Source: Shinisaurus crocodilurus
Lineage: Eukaryota; Chordata; Lepidosauria; Squamata; Shinisauridae
Reading direction: 5' to 3'
DNA length: 64,000 bases
NCBI GenBank assembly: GCA_021292165.1
Contig: CM037877.1
Span: 132,860,274-132,924,273 of the forward strand
Shown here piece after piece: positions 26,301-31,944 of this stretch. Every line of letters begins with the position of its first letter. Positions within the stretch are counted from its first letter, which is position 1. Both the position numbers and the translations under genes were made by a program. Under the pieces are notes generated by a model. It made no database searches, was not told where the DNA came from, and saw nothing but the letters and a program-made list of their open reading frames with translations.

Positions 26301-29300
26301 CTGGAGATTTAAACTCGTTCAGAGTAATCAGGTGCTCCTTGACCATTTGCCTATCAATCTCAAGCTGCAATTCTGCCCCTTCAGTCTGCACTTCAGGTTT
26401 GCCAGGGGGGTCATAGACCCTCTTTTGGGAGAAGACCGAGCCGAAGTAGGAATTGAACACTTCTGCCTTTTCTTTGTCTTCTGTTATCAATTTGCCATCC
26501 TCATTGCGTAGTTGAACCACCAGTTCTTTCTTCTGTCTTTTACTGTGCATGTATCTGAAGAAAGCTTTTTTGTTGCTTTTAGCATTCCTCGCTAACCTTA
26601 GCTCATTCTCAGCTTTAGCCTTCCTGACACTATTCCTGCAGTTCTGTGCTACCTGCCTGTACTCTTCCCCTGTAGCCTGTCCTTCCTTCCACTTCCTATA
26701 CGTGTCCTTTTTGTTTTCAGGTCATCTTTGAGTTTATTGTGAAGCCACATTGGCTTCTTCTGTTGCCCTCTGCCTTTTCTCCTTGTGGGAATTGTTTGCA
26801 ATTGTGCCTTTAAAATTTCCTTTTTAAAAACTCCCACCCCTCCTGGGCTCCCTTTCTCGTGAGAGTCACTTGCCATGGGATCTTACTAATCATTGTTCTG
26901 AGTTTGTTAAAATTGGCTTTCCTAAAATCCAGGGTACGTGTTTGGCTACACTCAGCTTTTGCTTCTGTTAGAATCAAGAACTCAAGTATAACATGGTCAC
27001 TTTCCCCCAGAGTTCCCGAAACTGCCACTTTATCCACTAACTCGTCTCTGTTGGTTAGAATCAGGTCAAGGATAGCCGATCCTCTAGTTCCTTCCTCCAC
27101 TTTCTGTAGGATCTAGTTGAAGAGTCCTTGGTCTCGAGTCCCGAGTCGAGTCTCGAGTCCCATTAAAAATATTGGGACTCGAGTCCGAGTCGAGTCAGAG
27201 GGGGGACTCAGTCCGACTCACGAGTCGAGTCCTCGAGTCCGAGTCCCCATCCCTGCCTCCAGATGATTTGAACGGGTGACTCCCGGCATTCCTGACCATT
27301 GGCTATGCTGGCTGGGGCTGATGGGAGTTGAAGTCTAAAACATCTGGAGGGCACCAGGTTGGAGAAGGTTGAGTTAGGTCCTCTGAAGACAAAAACCTGG
27401 CAATTGGGTGGGGAACAGGATGGAGCTGTTGGAACAGGAGGACAGAGACACATAGGTAGATAGATGCATAGAGGTTAAAAAGAACCATTGCCTGGATAGG
27501 TCACTTCCTGGTTCTCACTGAGAAACTATTGTTAAATGTTCCCAGGGATGGAAGCAAGAGCTTCCAATCGAAATCAAGACCAAGCCATCCCAAAAATACA
27601 TTACAACAGGGATGGATCACAACAATATATTGATGGTGGGAAAATCCCTCCCCTCCTCAGTAGCTTCTATGAAGACTGCAGCTAAGCTCAGAGGGAACAG
27701 GGAAGTCTGAAGGGGTGGCAGATGATGTCAGAGATCCTGCTGATTGAAAAAATCCAAGCGCTTTGATCCAGTGAGCCCTGACTCCACTATACCACTGCAC
27801 AGGTTTTCATGGAAAGTTCACAGACCTCAAGGAAAATATGGAGCTGGGCCAAACTAGATAATATATATCAGGAAACATGTGACCCCACCACCCCACATTG
27901 GGCAAGACAATGGGCAATGGTGGTTAAGGAGCATGTATAGCAGTGTTCTCCAACCTTGGATCCCCAGATGTTTTTGGCCTACTGGGGCATGCTGGGAGTT
28001 GTAGGCCAAAAACATCTGGGGACCCAAGGTTGGAGAACACTGATGTATAGGGAGGTGTTTCATCACTCCTGGGCCCATCAGTTCTCCCCTGCAAATCCCC
28101 TCAGGCCATTTCCTCCCTAGATGGGCTCTCATTTCTGATTTCAGAGAACAACTGGGGGGGGGGGATGAATAAAAACTGCTCCAGGAAGTACATTTGCAGG
28201 GGAGAATTGGTAGGCAGGTGAAGAGTGAAGCAATTCCCTCCTGTCAAGTATCTTCTGCAAATGACCCCTCAACCCACAACTTGATATTATGGGGGAGAAT
28301 GGGATTGAGAACAGGATTCAGTTTGAGCCTATGTCTTGCACCACAGGGGGAAAACTAGGACTCCTAGTTTTATGTAATGCTGAGTTACATTGTCTTATCT
28401 GCAGCAGGCCACAATTTTTCTTCTATAGAAGTAGTGCCGTTATTTGGTTAGAGAAAATACTTTCCACCACACATGGGTTCCTGGTCTTTAAAGTGAGATT
28501 GCTGATCAGAAAAGGCATGGGTCCCACCACCTGGTTACTATCATGGGTCACTGCTAGTTTGAAGCAACTGGGTCATGCTTCTGATTTGGACATAGAATCA
28601 TATGTAGCAGCAACTTTTTTTGATCAGACGTTCATGAATAAAAGCCAGCAGTGTGTGCAATCGTTCAATTTTTGCTACAGGTTGTTGTTTTTTTTGGGGG
28701 GGTGCAGAGGGGAGTTGCTAAAAGGTTTCAAGAGAGACATGGCAGAATTGGAGAATAGCCACCAGGTAGAACTGATAAGTTACCCCAGGGTAACCCAGTT
28801 GTATTCAATCAAGGAATATGATTCAATTCCCAAGAAACATATGGCCAGACCCATCTGATCTAGGCACTGAACCTAGTATGATGAGCCACATTCAACATCA
28901 AATAGAGAGTTCAGACATATTTGTCAGCTGGGGGATGTTGCCACTGTGCACATAGAATCCCATGCATTCCTCCTAGCCCCTTCCCATGTTCAAATGCCTG
29001 AATAGGGCTATTGTTGTCTACACTGAGCTCCAAAATACTTATTGGGTTTGCTTGGCAAACTAACACCATTCCCATTTCTTTTTCTGCTTCAGGAATATTC
29101 CCAGTCACAAAGCAAGGACAAGTTTTGTTGCCTACATGGATGAAATTGCTGACTGCATAGGTGTTAAGCCCAACATGCCGTTGCTCTTCCTGTTAGACCC
29201 CAAACTAGCCTTGTCAGTTCTCTTTGGCCCCTGCAGTTCTTACCAGTATCGCCTGAATGGACCTGGAAAGTGGGCAAAAGCCAGAAGTGCAATCCTGACC

Positions 29301-29474
29301 CAGTGGGACCGAGTTCTAAGGCCCCTGAAGACTCGAGTCATACCGGTAGATGATTCTCCCAAACACTCCACGGTTTCTTGCTGGATTAAAGTCCTTGGCT
29401 TGCCTACATTCCTTGGGGTTGCCTTGCTCATTTTTAAATACTCATCTCCTTCATGGGTACCTAGGATAAAGTGA
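7109..29474 (+). CDS. FMO4: Flavin-containing monooxygenase, FMO4-like, complete (8 coding exons)
   Basis: This is a microsomal FAD- and NADPH-dependent monooxygenase that would oxygenate nucleophilic N or S atoms of xenobiotics at the ER membrane. Coding exons are 7109-7240, 8890-9078, 10098-10260, 11906-12048, 16499-16698, 17867-18219, 21948-22020 and 29093-29474. All junctions are GT-AG, phases agree, and the 1635 nt predict 544 aa without a stop. Visible motifs are the FAD Rossmann GAGVSG (residues 9-14), the FMO motif [11 protein letters not shown], the NADPH motif GAGNTGGD, the FATGY motif in exon 7 and a hydrophobic C-terminal tail. Exon lengths 189, 163, 143, 200 and 73 are those of mammalian FMOs. 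FMO4 is preferred because of [26 protein letters not shown] and ILTQWDR near the C-terminus, and because PRRC2C follows. Human FMO4 is slightly longer (558 aa) at its C-terminus. A non-coding exon 1 was not located. Confidence 0.95.
8427..8601. mobile_element. hAT MITE, 175 bp, perfect 8-bp target duplication
   Basis: The ends CAGGTCCGGTGC and GCACCGGCCCTG are inverted repeats and are flanked by ctcatttg on both sides (8419-8426 and 8602-8609). A small tandem repeat of aactgcacca lies near the right end. A related segment is inside the larger hAT at 38746-39444. Confidence 0.88.
8890..9078 (+). CDS. FMO4: FMO4 exon 3
   Basis: The exon lies between the acceptor ttgcacag and the donor gtgagg. 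It is 189 nt (63 codons), the usual FMO exon 3 length. It encodes the conserved block [20 protein letters not shown], which aligns with the same block in mammalian FMO1 and FMO4. Confidence 0.94.
9240..9445 (-). repeat. CR1-type LINE fragment
   Basis: Words such as gctagattagatggatgcct and atggctaataaccatggata match the same CR1-type repeat as 145-345 and 41316-41858. It is diverged and non-coding. It lies in FMO4 intron 3. Confidence 0.5.
9843..9981. mobile_element. Palindromic hAT-like MITE
   Basis: The arms ctctccaaccttgggtcccc and ggggacccacagtcagagag form an imperfect palindrome around a conserved core (ggcctacagctcccagcata). It is one of five copies of this family in the window. The target duplication is degraded. 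Confidence 0.7.
10098..10260 (+). CDS. FMO4: FMO4 exon 4
   Basis: The exon lies between acceptor atacaag and donor gtaagt. It is 163 nt, the canonical FMO exon 4 length, ending in phase 1. It encodes [11 protein letters not shown] and LPLDSFPG. The usual Gly-His after the Cys-Thr/Ser in mammalian FMOs is Asn-Gly-Arg here, a lineage difference rather than a break. Confidence 0.93.
10406..11000. mobile_element. Harbinger-like element with TTA target site
   Basis: The ends GGGCCAAACTAGAT and ATCTAGTTTGGCCT are inverted and flanked by TTA (10403-10405 and 11001-11003), the 3-bp target size of PIF/Harbinger elements. The interior is GC-rich with a poly-G run. A second left end occurs at 27847. 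No transposase frame is evident. Confidence 0.65.
11340..11780 (-). repeat. CR1-type LINE fragments (two pieces)
   Basis: The piece 11340-11580 has gatcagaggtccagcgtcct and ctcagaggcatactgcctct; the piece 11660-11740 repeats gattctgttttcaacagggg. Both match the CR1-type repeat seen at 145-345 and 950-1310. Confidence 0.5.
11906..12048 (+). CDS. FMO4: FMO4 exon 5: NADPH-binding motif
   Basis: The acceptor is a long C/T tract ending ctcag and the donor is gtatag. The 143-nt exon is the canonical length. It carries the FMO identifying sequence F-x-G-x3-H-x3-Y and the second Rossmann motif GAGNTGGD, followed by VEISRTAAK, which is closest to FMO4. Confidence 0.94.
12128..12210. repeat. Compound (TTG)n(TTA)n microsatellite
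   Basis: About a dozen ttg units pass directly into about fourteen tta units inside FMO4 intron 5, about 80 nt after the exon 5 donor. Apparent leucine or cysteine/tyrosine runs translated across it are artefacts. Confidence 0.95.
12360..12440 (-). repeat. tRNA-derived SINE 3' fragment
   Basis: The text aggaagctgccttatattga and gtccatctagccc is the reverse of the tail of the SINE found more completely at 62352-62545. Confidence 0.6.
12445..12801. repeat. Inverted-repeat element of the tgggttcacgtgacac family
   Basis: The left end tgggttcacgtgacac pairs with the right end gtcatgcaaaccca. The interior is C-rich then A/T-rich. It belongs to the same group as 3592-5060. Superfamily is not assigned. 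Confidence 0.55.
13363..13448. repeat. 86-nt near-perfect hairpin in FMO4 intron 5
   Basis: Two 40-nt arms starting ccagctgttact flank a 6-nt loop. Five positions differ between the arms, and in a + strand transcript each of the five becomes a G:U pair, so the RNA stem would be continuous. It may be a tiny palindromic MITE; no target duplication was identified. Confidence 0.85.
13501..13614. mobile_element. Palindromic hAT MITE, 114 bp
   Basis: The ends CAGTGTTCTCCAACCTTGG and its complement are flanked by ctctatcc and ctctatca, an 8-bp target duplication with one change. It is the same family as 27941-28042. Confidence 0.85.
14289..14540 (-). mobile_element. tRNA-derived SINE (Sauria-SINE type), minus strand
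   Basis: Read on the minus strand it has the A-box region tggcgtagtgg, an altered B-box, the conserved centre gactttgggccagtcactga, and the 3' part aagccgccttgggttccttg ending in a (TTTA)n/(TAAA)n tail. Confidence 0.85.
15355..16329 (+). mobile_element. GACTCG-rich hAT element, full copy with 8-bp target duplication
   Basis: The element begins CAGGGATG and ends CATCCCTG, flanked by ggaaataa on both sides (15347-15354 and 16330-16337). Both ends carry dense gactcg/cgagtc arrays. The interior at 15562-15840 encodes a remnant of the hAT C-terminal dimerisation region ([11 protein letters not shown] and [11 protein letters not shown]). A tandem tgcctgcctggt-rich part follows. An internal CATCCCTG at 15493-15500 suggests a nested terminus. 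It is non-autonomous. It lies in FMO4 intron 5. Confidence 0.92.
15562..15840 (+). pseudogene. hAT transposase C-terminal remnant
   Basis: The 92-codon frame includes [20 protein letters not shown] and [14 protein letters not shown], followed by [11 protein letters not shown]. This matches the conserved hATC dimerisation block (vPasSapvERvFS...rRsrL...e.l). The DDE catalytic core and BED finger are absent, so it cannot act as a transposase alone. The copy at 24416-24700 (minus) is nearly identical. Confidence 0.85.
16499..16698 (+). CDS. FMO4: FMO4 exon 6
   Basis: The acceptor is cctgcag and the donor gtattc, an atypical +5 but standard GT. The length is 200 nt, the canonical FMO exon 6. It begins [14 protein letters not shown] and ends [13 protein letters not shown], matching the FMO4 blocks LLSTRTGTWV and RFNHEDYGL. 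Confidence 0.93.
17125..17265. mobile_element. Palindromic hAT MITE
   Basis: The ends CAGGGTTCTCCAA and GGTTGGAGAGCCCTG are inverted and flanked by ctctaagc and ctgtaagc (7 of 8 identical). The core matches 9843-9981 and 39877-40014. Confidence 0.82.
17591..17842 (+). mobile_element. tRNA-derived SINE (Sauria-SINE type) abutting FMO4 exon 7
   Basis: It has A-box tggcgtagtggt, B-box gggttctagtccc, centre ccagtcactgactctcagcc and 3' part aagccgccttgggttccttg with an (ATAA)n tail. The tail ends about 25 nt before the exon 7 acceptor. Confidence 0.92.
17867..18219 (+). CDS. FMO4: FMO4 exon 7: FATGY motif
   Basis: The acceptor is tttaacag and the donor gtaaga. The length of 353 nt is one codon shorter than the usual 356. 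It encodes [37 protein letters not shown] and [11 protein letters not shown]. The acceptor lies only about 25 nt downstream of the A/T tail of an inserted SINE, so the branch point must be close to or inside SINE-derived DNA. Confidence 0.94.
18990..19792 (-). mobile_element. Non-LTR retrotransposon 3' part (copy C)
   Basis: The minus-strand frame ending at 19083 matches copies A and B at 30.7-33.5 kb. It includes [28 protein letters not shown] and a C-terminal C2H2-like finger with spacing C-x2-C-x12-H-x4-H. It is 5'-truncated near 19792, and its 3' end carries gatcgcctgatga. Clade was not assigned. Confidence 0.85.
19805..19905. repeat. Fragment of the gcaatcctatacatg repeat
   Basis: The text gcgcaatcctatacatgtct and ttcaatggggcttactccca is a very common squamate interspersed repeat. 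Related pieces are at 2125-2185, 22232-22310 and 41085-41190. Confidence 0.55.
20007..20062 (+). repeat. SINE 3' tail fragment
   Basis: The text gttccttgcaggaaaaaagg followed by tggggtataaat and (ATAA)n is the tail of the Sauria-type SINE. It lies directly beside the solo LTR. Confidence 0.75.
20068..20850 (-). mobile_element. Solo LTR, perfect 5-bp target duplication
   Basis: The 783-bp unit begins TGTAAAGGACC and ends CTCCACA, flanked by cctat on both sides (20063-20067 and 20851-20855). Its start resembles the LTRs at 36611 and 60914, and gcagctctttgagactgccc is shared with the latter. Orientation is inferred as minus. No internal retroviral genes are present. It lies in FMO4 intron 7. 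Confidence 0.85.
21490..21752. mobile_element. hAT MITE, 263 bp, perfect 8-bp target duplication
   Basis: The ends CAGTAGTTCTCAACC and GGTTGAGAACCCCTG are inverted and flanked by ctatagac on both sides (21482-21489 and 21753-21760). It ends about 195 nt before FMO4 exon 8. A right-end fragment of the same family lies at 7930-7960. Confidence 0.9.
21948..22020 (+). CDS. FMO4: FMO4 exon 8
   Basis: This 73-nt exon, exactly the canonical FMO exon 8 length, is bounded by acceptor tactcag and donor gtatga. It encodes [18 protein letters not shown] in the frame set by exon 7 and hands over phase 2 to exon 9. It matches the variable linker of FMO4 (KIPPSQKLMMEATEKEQ). Confidence 0.88.
22340..22700. 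mobile_element. Inverted-repeat element (ttttctagacaaggct ends)
   Basis: The left arm agcttttctagacaaggct pairs with the right arm agccttgtctagaaaaact. A second copy, more diverged, is at about 34390-34750, sharing gtgccacctagagg. Superfamily is not assigned. Confidence 0.65.
23001..23250. mobile_element. pogo/Tigger-like MITE with TA target site
   Basis: The ends CAGTCATGCCTTGGATTG and CAATCCAAGGTATTACTG are inverted, with TA on each side. Related copies are 46593-46842 and 48781-48950. Confidence 0.82.
24416..24700 (-). pseudogene. hAT transposase C-terminal remnant
   Basis: This 94-codon frame is almost the same as 15562-15840, with [19 protein letters not shown]. Its last residues differ by a small frame change ([10 protein letters not shown], closer to the usual hATC ending LLFLKxN), so this copy is less disturbed at the end. 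Confidence 0.85.
24773..27115 (-). mobile_element. CR1 LINE, 5'-truncated, inserted in the hAT element
   Basis: On the minus strand it ends with the CR1 hallmark of tandem attctatga copies (here at 24773-24790 as tcatagaatcatagaa). It contains ORF2 from the end of the endonuclease through the whole reverse transcriptase. The sequence gttgaa occurs at both junctions, a short target duplication. It has an intact long reverse transcriptase frame and is probably fairly young. Confidence 0.9.
24856..26550 (-). CDS. CR1 reverse transcriptase (ORF2 3' half), 564 aa open frame
   Basis: This is the reverse transcriptase of a CR1 non-LTR retrotransposon, not a host gene. Visible blocks are [47 protein letters not shown], the catalytic [24 protein letters not shown] and [11 protein letters not shown]. 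The C-terminal end has [18 protein letters not shown]. Upstream minus-strand frames at 26649-26876 and 26810-27100 hold linker and endonuclease remnants in other frames, so ORF2 is frameshifted 5' of this frame and the element cannot move by itself. Confidence 0.9.
   Translation of the reverse strand: MHSKRQKKELVVQLRNEDGKLITEDKEKAEVFNSYFGSVFSQKRVYDPPGKPEVQTEGAELQLEIDRQMVKEHLITLNEFKSPGPDELHPRVIKELAEELSEPLSIIFEKSWRTGEVPDDWRRANVVPIFKKGKKEEPGNYRPVSLTSIPGKIFEQIIKKSVCKHLENNAVITRSQHGFVKNKSCQTNLISFFDRVTSLVDCGNAVDIIYLDFSKAFDKVPHDILISKLAKSGLDGTTIRWIHNWLKNRTQRVLINGSFSNWGEVTSGVPQGSVLGPVLFNIFINDLDQEVQGMLIKFADDTKLGGTANTLEDRNKIQSDLDRLERWAENNRMKFNRDKCQVLHLGRGNQMQSYRMGDTWLNNTTSEKDLGIVVDHKLNMSQQCDVAAKKANAILGCINRSIASKSREVIIPLYSALVRPHLEYCVQFWAPHFKKDIDKLERVQRRATRMIKGLETRPYEERLKELGMFSLQKRRLRGDMIALFQYLKGCHTEEGKDLFSVIPVCRTRNNGLKLQEPRFHLNIRKNFLTVRAIRQWNQLPREVVGSPTLEAFKVQLDRHLSEML
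27941..28042. mobile_element. Palindromic hAT MITE, 102 bp, perfect target duplication
   Basis: The ends CAGTGTTCTCCAACCTTGG and CCAAGGTTGGAGAACACTG are flanked by atgtatag on both sides (27933-27940 and 28043-28050). The whole element folds into a hairpin. Confidence 0.92.
28051..29092. other. FMO4 intron 8 end, no element recognised
   Basis: Apart from a poly-G run near 28155 and a G/T-rich patch near 28690, no repeat, RNA gene or conserved frame was recognised before exon 9. Frames here lack known motifs. Confidence 0.5.
29093..29474 (+). CDS. FMO4: FMO4 exon 9: C-terminus and stop
   Basis: After acceptor ctgcttcag the exon runs 382 nt to TGA at 29472-29474. It contains [32 protein letters not shown] and [16 protein letters not shown], the strongest FMO4-type matches. 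It ends in a hydrophobic stretch ([14 protein letters not shown]), the expected ER tail anchor. Intron 8 before it is about 7.1 kb because of nested transposons. Confidence 0.94.
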
Positions 29475-29880
29475 AGGGATAGGTGCCCTTTACAGATTGC
29501 ACTGTTTCATGTTTAGTCTTTTAATCACAGTTGTGGTATGTGCATCTGAATGCCTTACCACATTGGTTTTAAAAAGTTATCATGGCATAGAAATGATGTC
29601 GTTCAAGGGCTGGCATAAAAGCTGTGTACAAAAAAATATCCTGGAGACATACTTTTGTTTTATGGGTCCTAAAGACTTGGGAAAGGGATGCTGTAATACC
29701 ATGAAATTTGACTGGATAAATATGAAGGCTCTATTTCTGTCTTGCTAATCTTGGTTTCATTGTGTGCATGAGTGGTGTATTCAATAATGCAATTGTGGAG
29801 AAAGCCTGAGCACACACGGTTGAACCTTGACATAGTTTTTTCCCCTTTTGCTGACACCCCTCTTCCCCCCACCCTTTTGC
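29475..29880 (+). other. FMO4: Probable FMO4 3' UTR and flank
   Basis: The stretch after the stop is non-repetitive and A/T-moderate. No unambiguous AATAAA was found close by, so the polyadenylation site is not assigned. Confidence 0.4.
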
Positions 29881-29884
29881 ATAA

Positions 29885-30150
29885 TGTCCACCCAGGGAAC
29901 AGGAGACACAGTTCTTGGCAGACCGGTTAAACAGCCCTGTTGCCCTGGTTTCCCCACAAAAAACGTAGCGCAGGGTCCCGTCGCGTCACTTCCGGCCTGC
30001 CGGAAGTGATGCGACGGGACCAGCACGGCCCGCGCCAGCAGCTCAAGCAGCGCGGAGAACAGCTCCGCACCGCTCAGAAGAACGAGGCGGCGGGGGTGCC
30101 ACCGCAGAGTGGCAAGGCGGCGGAGAAGCGCCCCCACCTTCAGGTTCGTG
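29885..30150. repeat. GC-rich dispersed repeat with long hairpin
   Basis: The part aaacagccctgttgccctgg and the following cgcagggtcccgtcgcgtca are shared with 39090-39190, and the first part with 2815-2865. A 22-bp-arm hairpin lies at 29975-30020 (gtcccgtcgcgtcacttc and its near complement). Confidence 0.6.
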
Positions 30151-30159
30151 GACACCACT

Positions 30160-30715
30160 ACAAACAAACAAACACATACATAACCAACAACAAACAAAAC
30201 TAAAATGGACTTCCAAACTCTACACAGCAATGTAAGCAGCTATTATTAATCTTATAAAATTATTCTATTTCAACAGTTCATTCTAGTTATGGCAAAAAGA
30301 GTACACTAGAGGTCTCACCCTACATATAAATCTTAACTATTTAATTGTATAACCAGCATTTATATGTCAACCAAGTAATTTTCACTTATTTATTTTTTCC
30401 AATAACCCTAAAGCAAAAAATCCCAAGCAGACTAGAGTTTTCAATATTCTTTTTTCAACACTCTCAACTAAAAAAACTTCTAACTTCCACCAAAAGCTTC
30501 TGATAATTTTGAAAAAAGCCCATCAACCCCCTTTATTTTTAAGTAACATACTACAAATTTTTAAACCCATCCAAACACCTTAATATTCCAAGTCAGCATA
30601 AAGCATAAAAAAATTTAAACCTTCGATAATTCCATAGCGAAACCAATATATATTTCAATATCAGCAAGTAAAACAATATTCCAAACCCTTTGTGGATAAA
30701 GTCAGTCTATTGTTA
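30160..30715 (-). repeat. A/T-rich LINE-like background segment
   Basis: Phrases such as ggataaagtcagtctatt recur at 33900-33920, and ccatcttctttccaacaaac occurs at both 31830 and 33972. Retrotransposon copies A and B therefore lie within or beside copies of one older repeat. At 34080-34274 the minus strand has a short K/Q/E-rich frame resembling a coiled coil. Confidence 0.4.
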
Positions 30716-31795
30716 CAAAAAGTAAGGTAATTACAACCTCCGTTGTGGAACTTCAGTATGCTGATGATAATGTGGTCTCCGCACATTCAGAGGATGATCT
30801 CCAAACTATCCTAAATGCTTTTGCAGAAGCATACGAAAAACTTGGTCTCTCACTTAACATCAAAAAGACCAAAGTGCTTCATCAGCAAGTGCAAGCTAAC
30901 CCTTTGGTGATGCCATCTATCCAGCTTGGCGGGACAATACTGGAAAATGTCAATCATATTCTCTATCTTGGCAGCTATCTTTCTGTTACAGCTAACATCG
31001 ACAGTGAAATCCAGCATCGTTTGAGCTCCGCAAGTGCCGCATTTTCTCGAATGAAACATAGAGTGTTCGAGGATCGGGATATTTGTAAGAAGACCAAAAC
31101 ACTGGTTTATGAAGCCATTGTATTACCAACTTTATTGTATGCCTGCGAAACATGGACTATCTATAAACGTCACTTCCACCTCCTTGAAAGGTTTCATCAA
31201 CGTTGCCTCCGGAAAATCCTGCGAATTACTTGGGAAGATAGACGAACAAATGTCAGTGTACTGGAAGAAGCAAAGACTACTAGCATTGAAAAAATGATCC
31301 TTCAACGCCAACTTCAGTGGACCGGTCATGTTGTTCGAATGCCTGACTGCCGTCTCCCAAAGCAGTTACTTTACTCCCAACTCAAGGATGGAAAGCGGAA
31401 TATCGGTGGTCAATATAAGAGGTTTAAAGATGTTCATAAGGCTAATCTAAAAAAATGCAATATAAACATTGAAAACTGGGAAGCTCTGGCCCATGAACGA
31501 TCTAAATGGAGGTTGGCCTTTCACAAAGTTTCCATGGACTTTGAAGAAGCCCGAGTGCAAGGTGAAAGGGAAAAACGTGCTAAGCGAAAAGCACGTCAAA
31601 TGAATCCTTTACAGGACCATCTTCTATCTGGTAACCTGTGTCCTCACTGTGGGAAGCTGTGTGGATCTAGAATTGGCCTCCACAGTCACTTACGGACCCA
31701 TCGCTAGAGTCTACACAATCTTCTTTAGAATTTCCTCCTTTTATCCCGGAAGACAATCTTACTCGGTCACGAGTGATCGCCTGGTGATGATGATT
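30716..31795 (+). mobile_element. Non-LTR retrotransposon 3' part (copy A)
   Basis: The 320-aa frame at 30745-31707 begins at the reverse transcriptase motif LQYADDNVVSAHSEDDLQ and runs through the thumb region to a C-terminal C2H2-like finger (C-x2-C-x12-H-x4-H). The 3' end reads tcacgagtgatcgcctggtgatgatga. It is 5'-truncated. It differs from copy B by only scattered substitutions. Confidence 0.88.
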
Positions 31796-31944
31796 CCAAG
31801 AAAATGGCTAGGGAAGATACATTGGCCATCTTCTTTCCAACAAACTGCGTCACACACATTCTAAATTATTTTTTCACCAATTAATAATAAATTTAGCATA
31901 TATATATATATATAAACCAATGCATACCGCATTGCAATGCAATG

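Larger units (their letters stand above)
23920..27255 (-). mobile_element. GACTCG-rich hAT element interrupted by CR1
   Basis: The ends CAGGGATG (23920) and CATCCCTG (27248-27255) are flanked by cctccaga on both sides (23912-23919 and 27256-27263). Removing the CR1 leaves about 0.99 kb, like the copy at 15355-16329. A hATC transposase remnant lies on the minus strand at 24416-24700. The reconstruction is inferred from junctions only. Confidence 0.9.
23890..27375. mobile_element. Three-level nested transposon block in FMO4 intron 8
   Basis: The outer layer is a palindromic MITE split into 23890-23919 (ccagcctggtgccctccaga) and 27256-27375 (cctccagatgatttg to gagggcaccaggttgg). The second layer is a GACTCG-type hAT at 23920-27255. 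The third is a CR1 LINE at 24773-27115. Target duplications at both inner junctions give the order of events. Confidence 0.88.

Noticed and set aside
31649..31707. C2H2 zinc-finger host gene
   Set aside because: The single finger is the C-terminal part of a non-LTR retrotransposon protein present in three copies.
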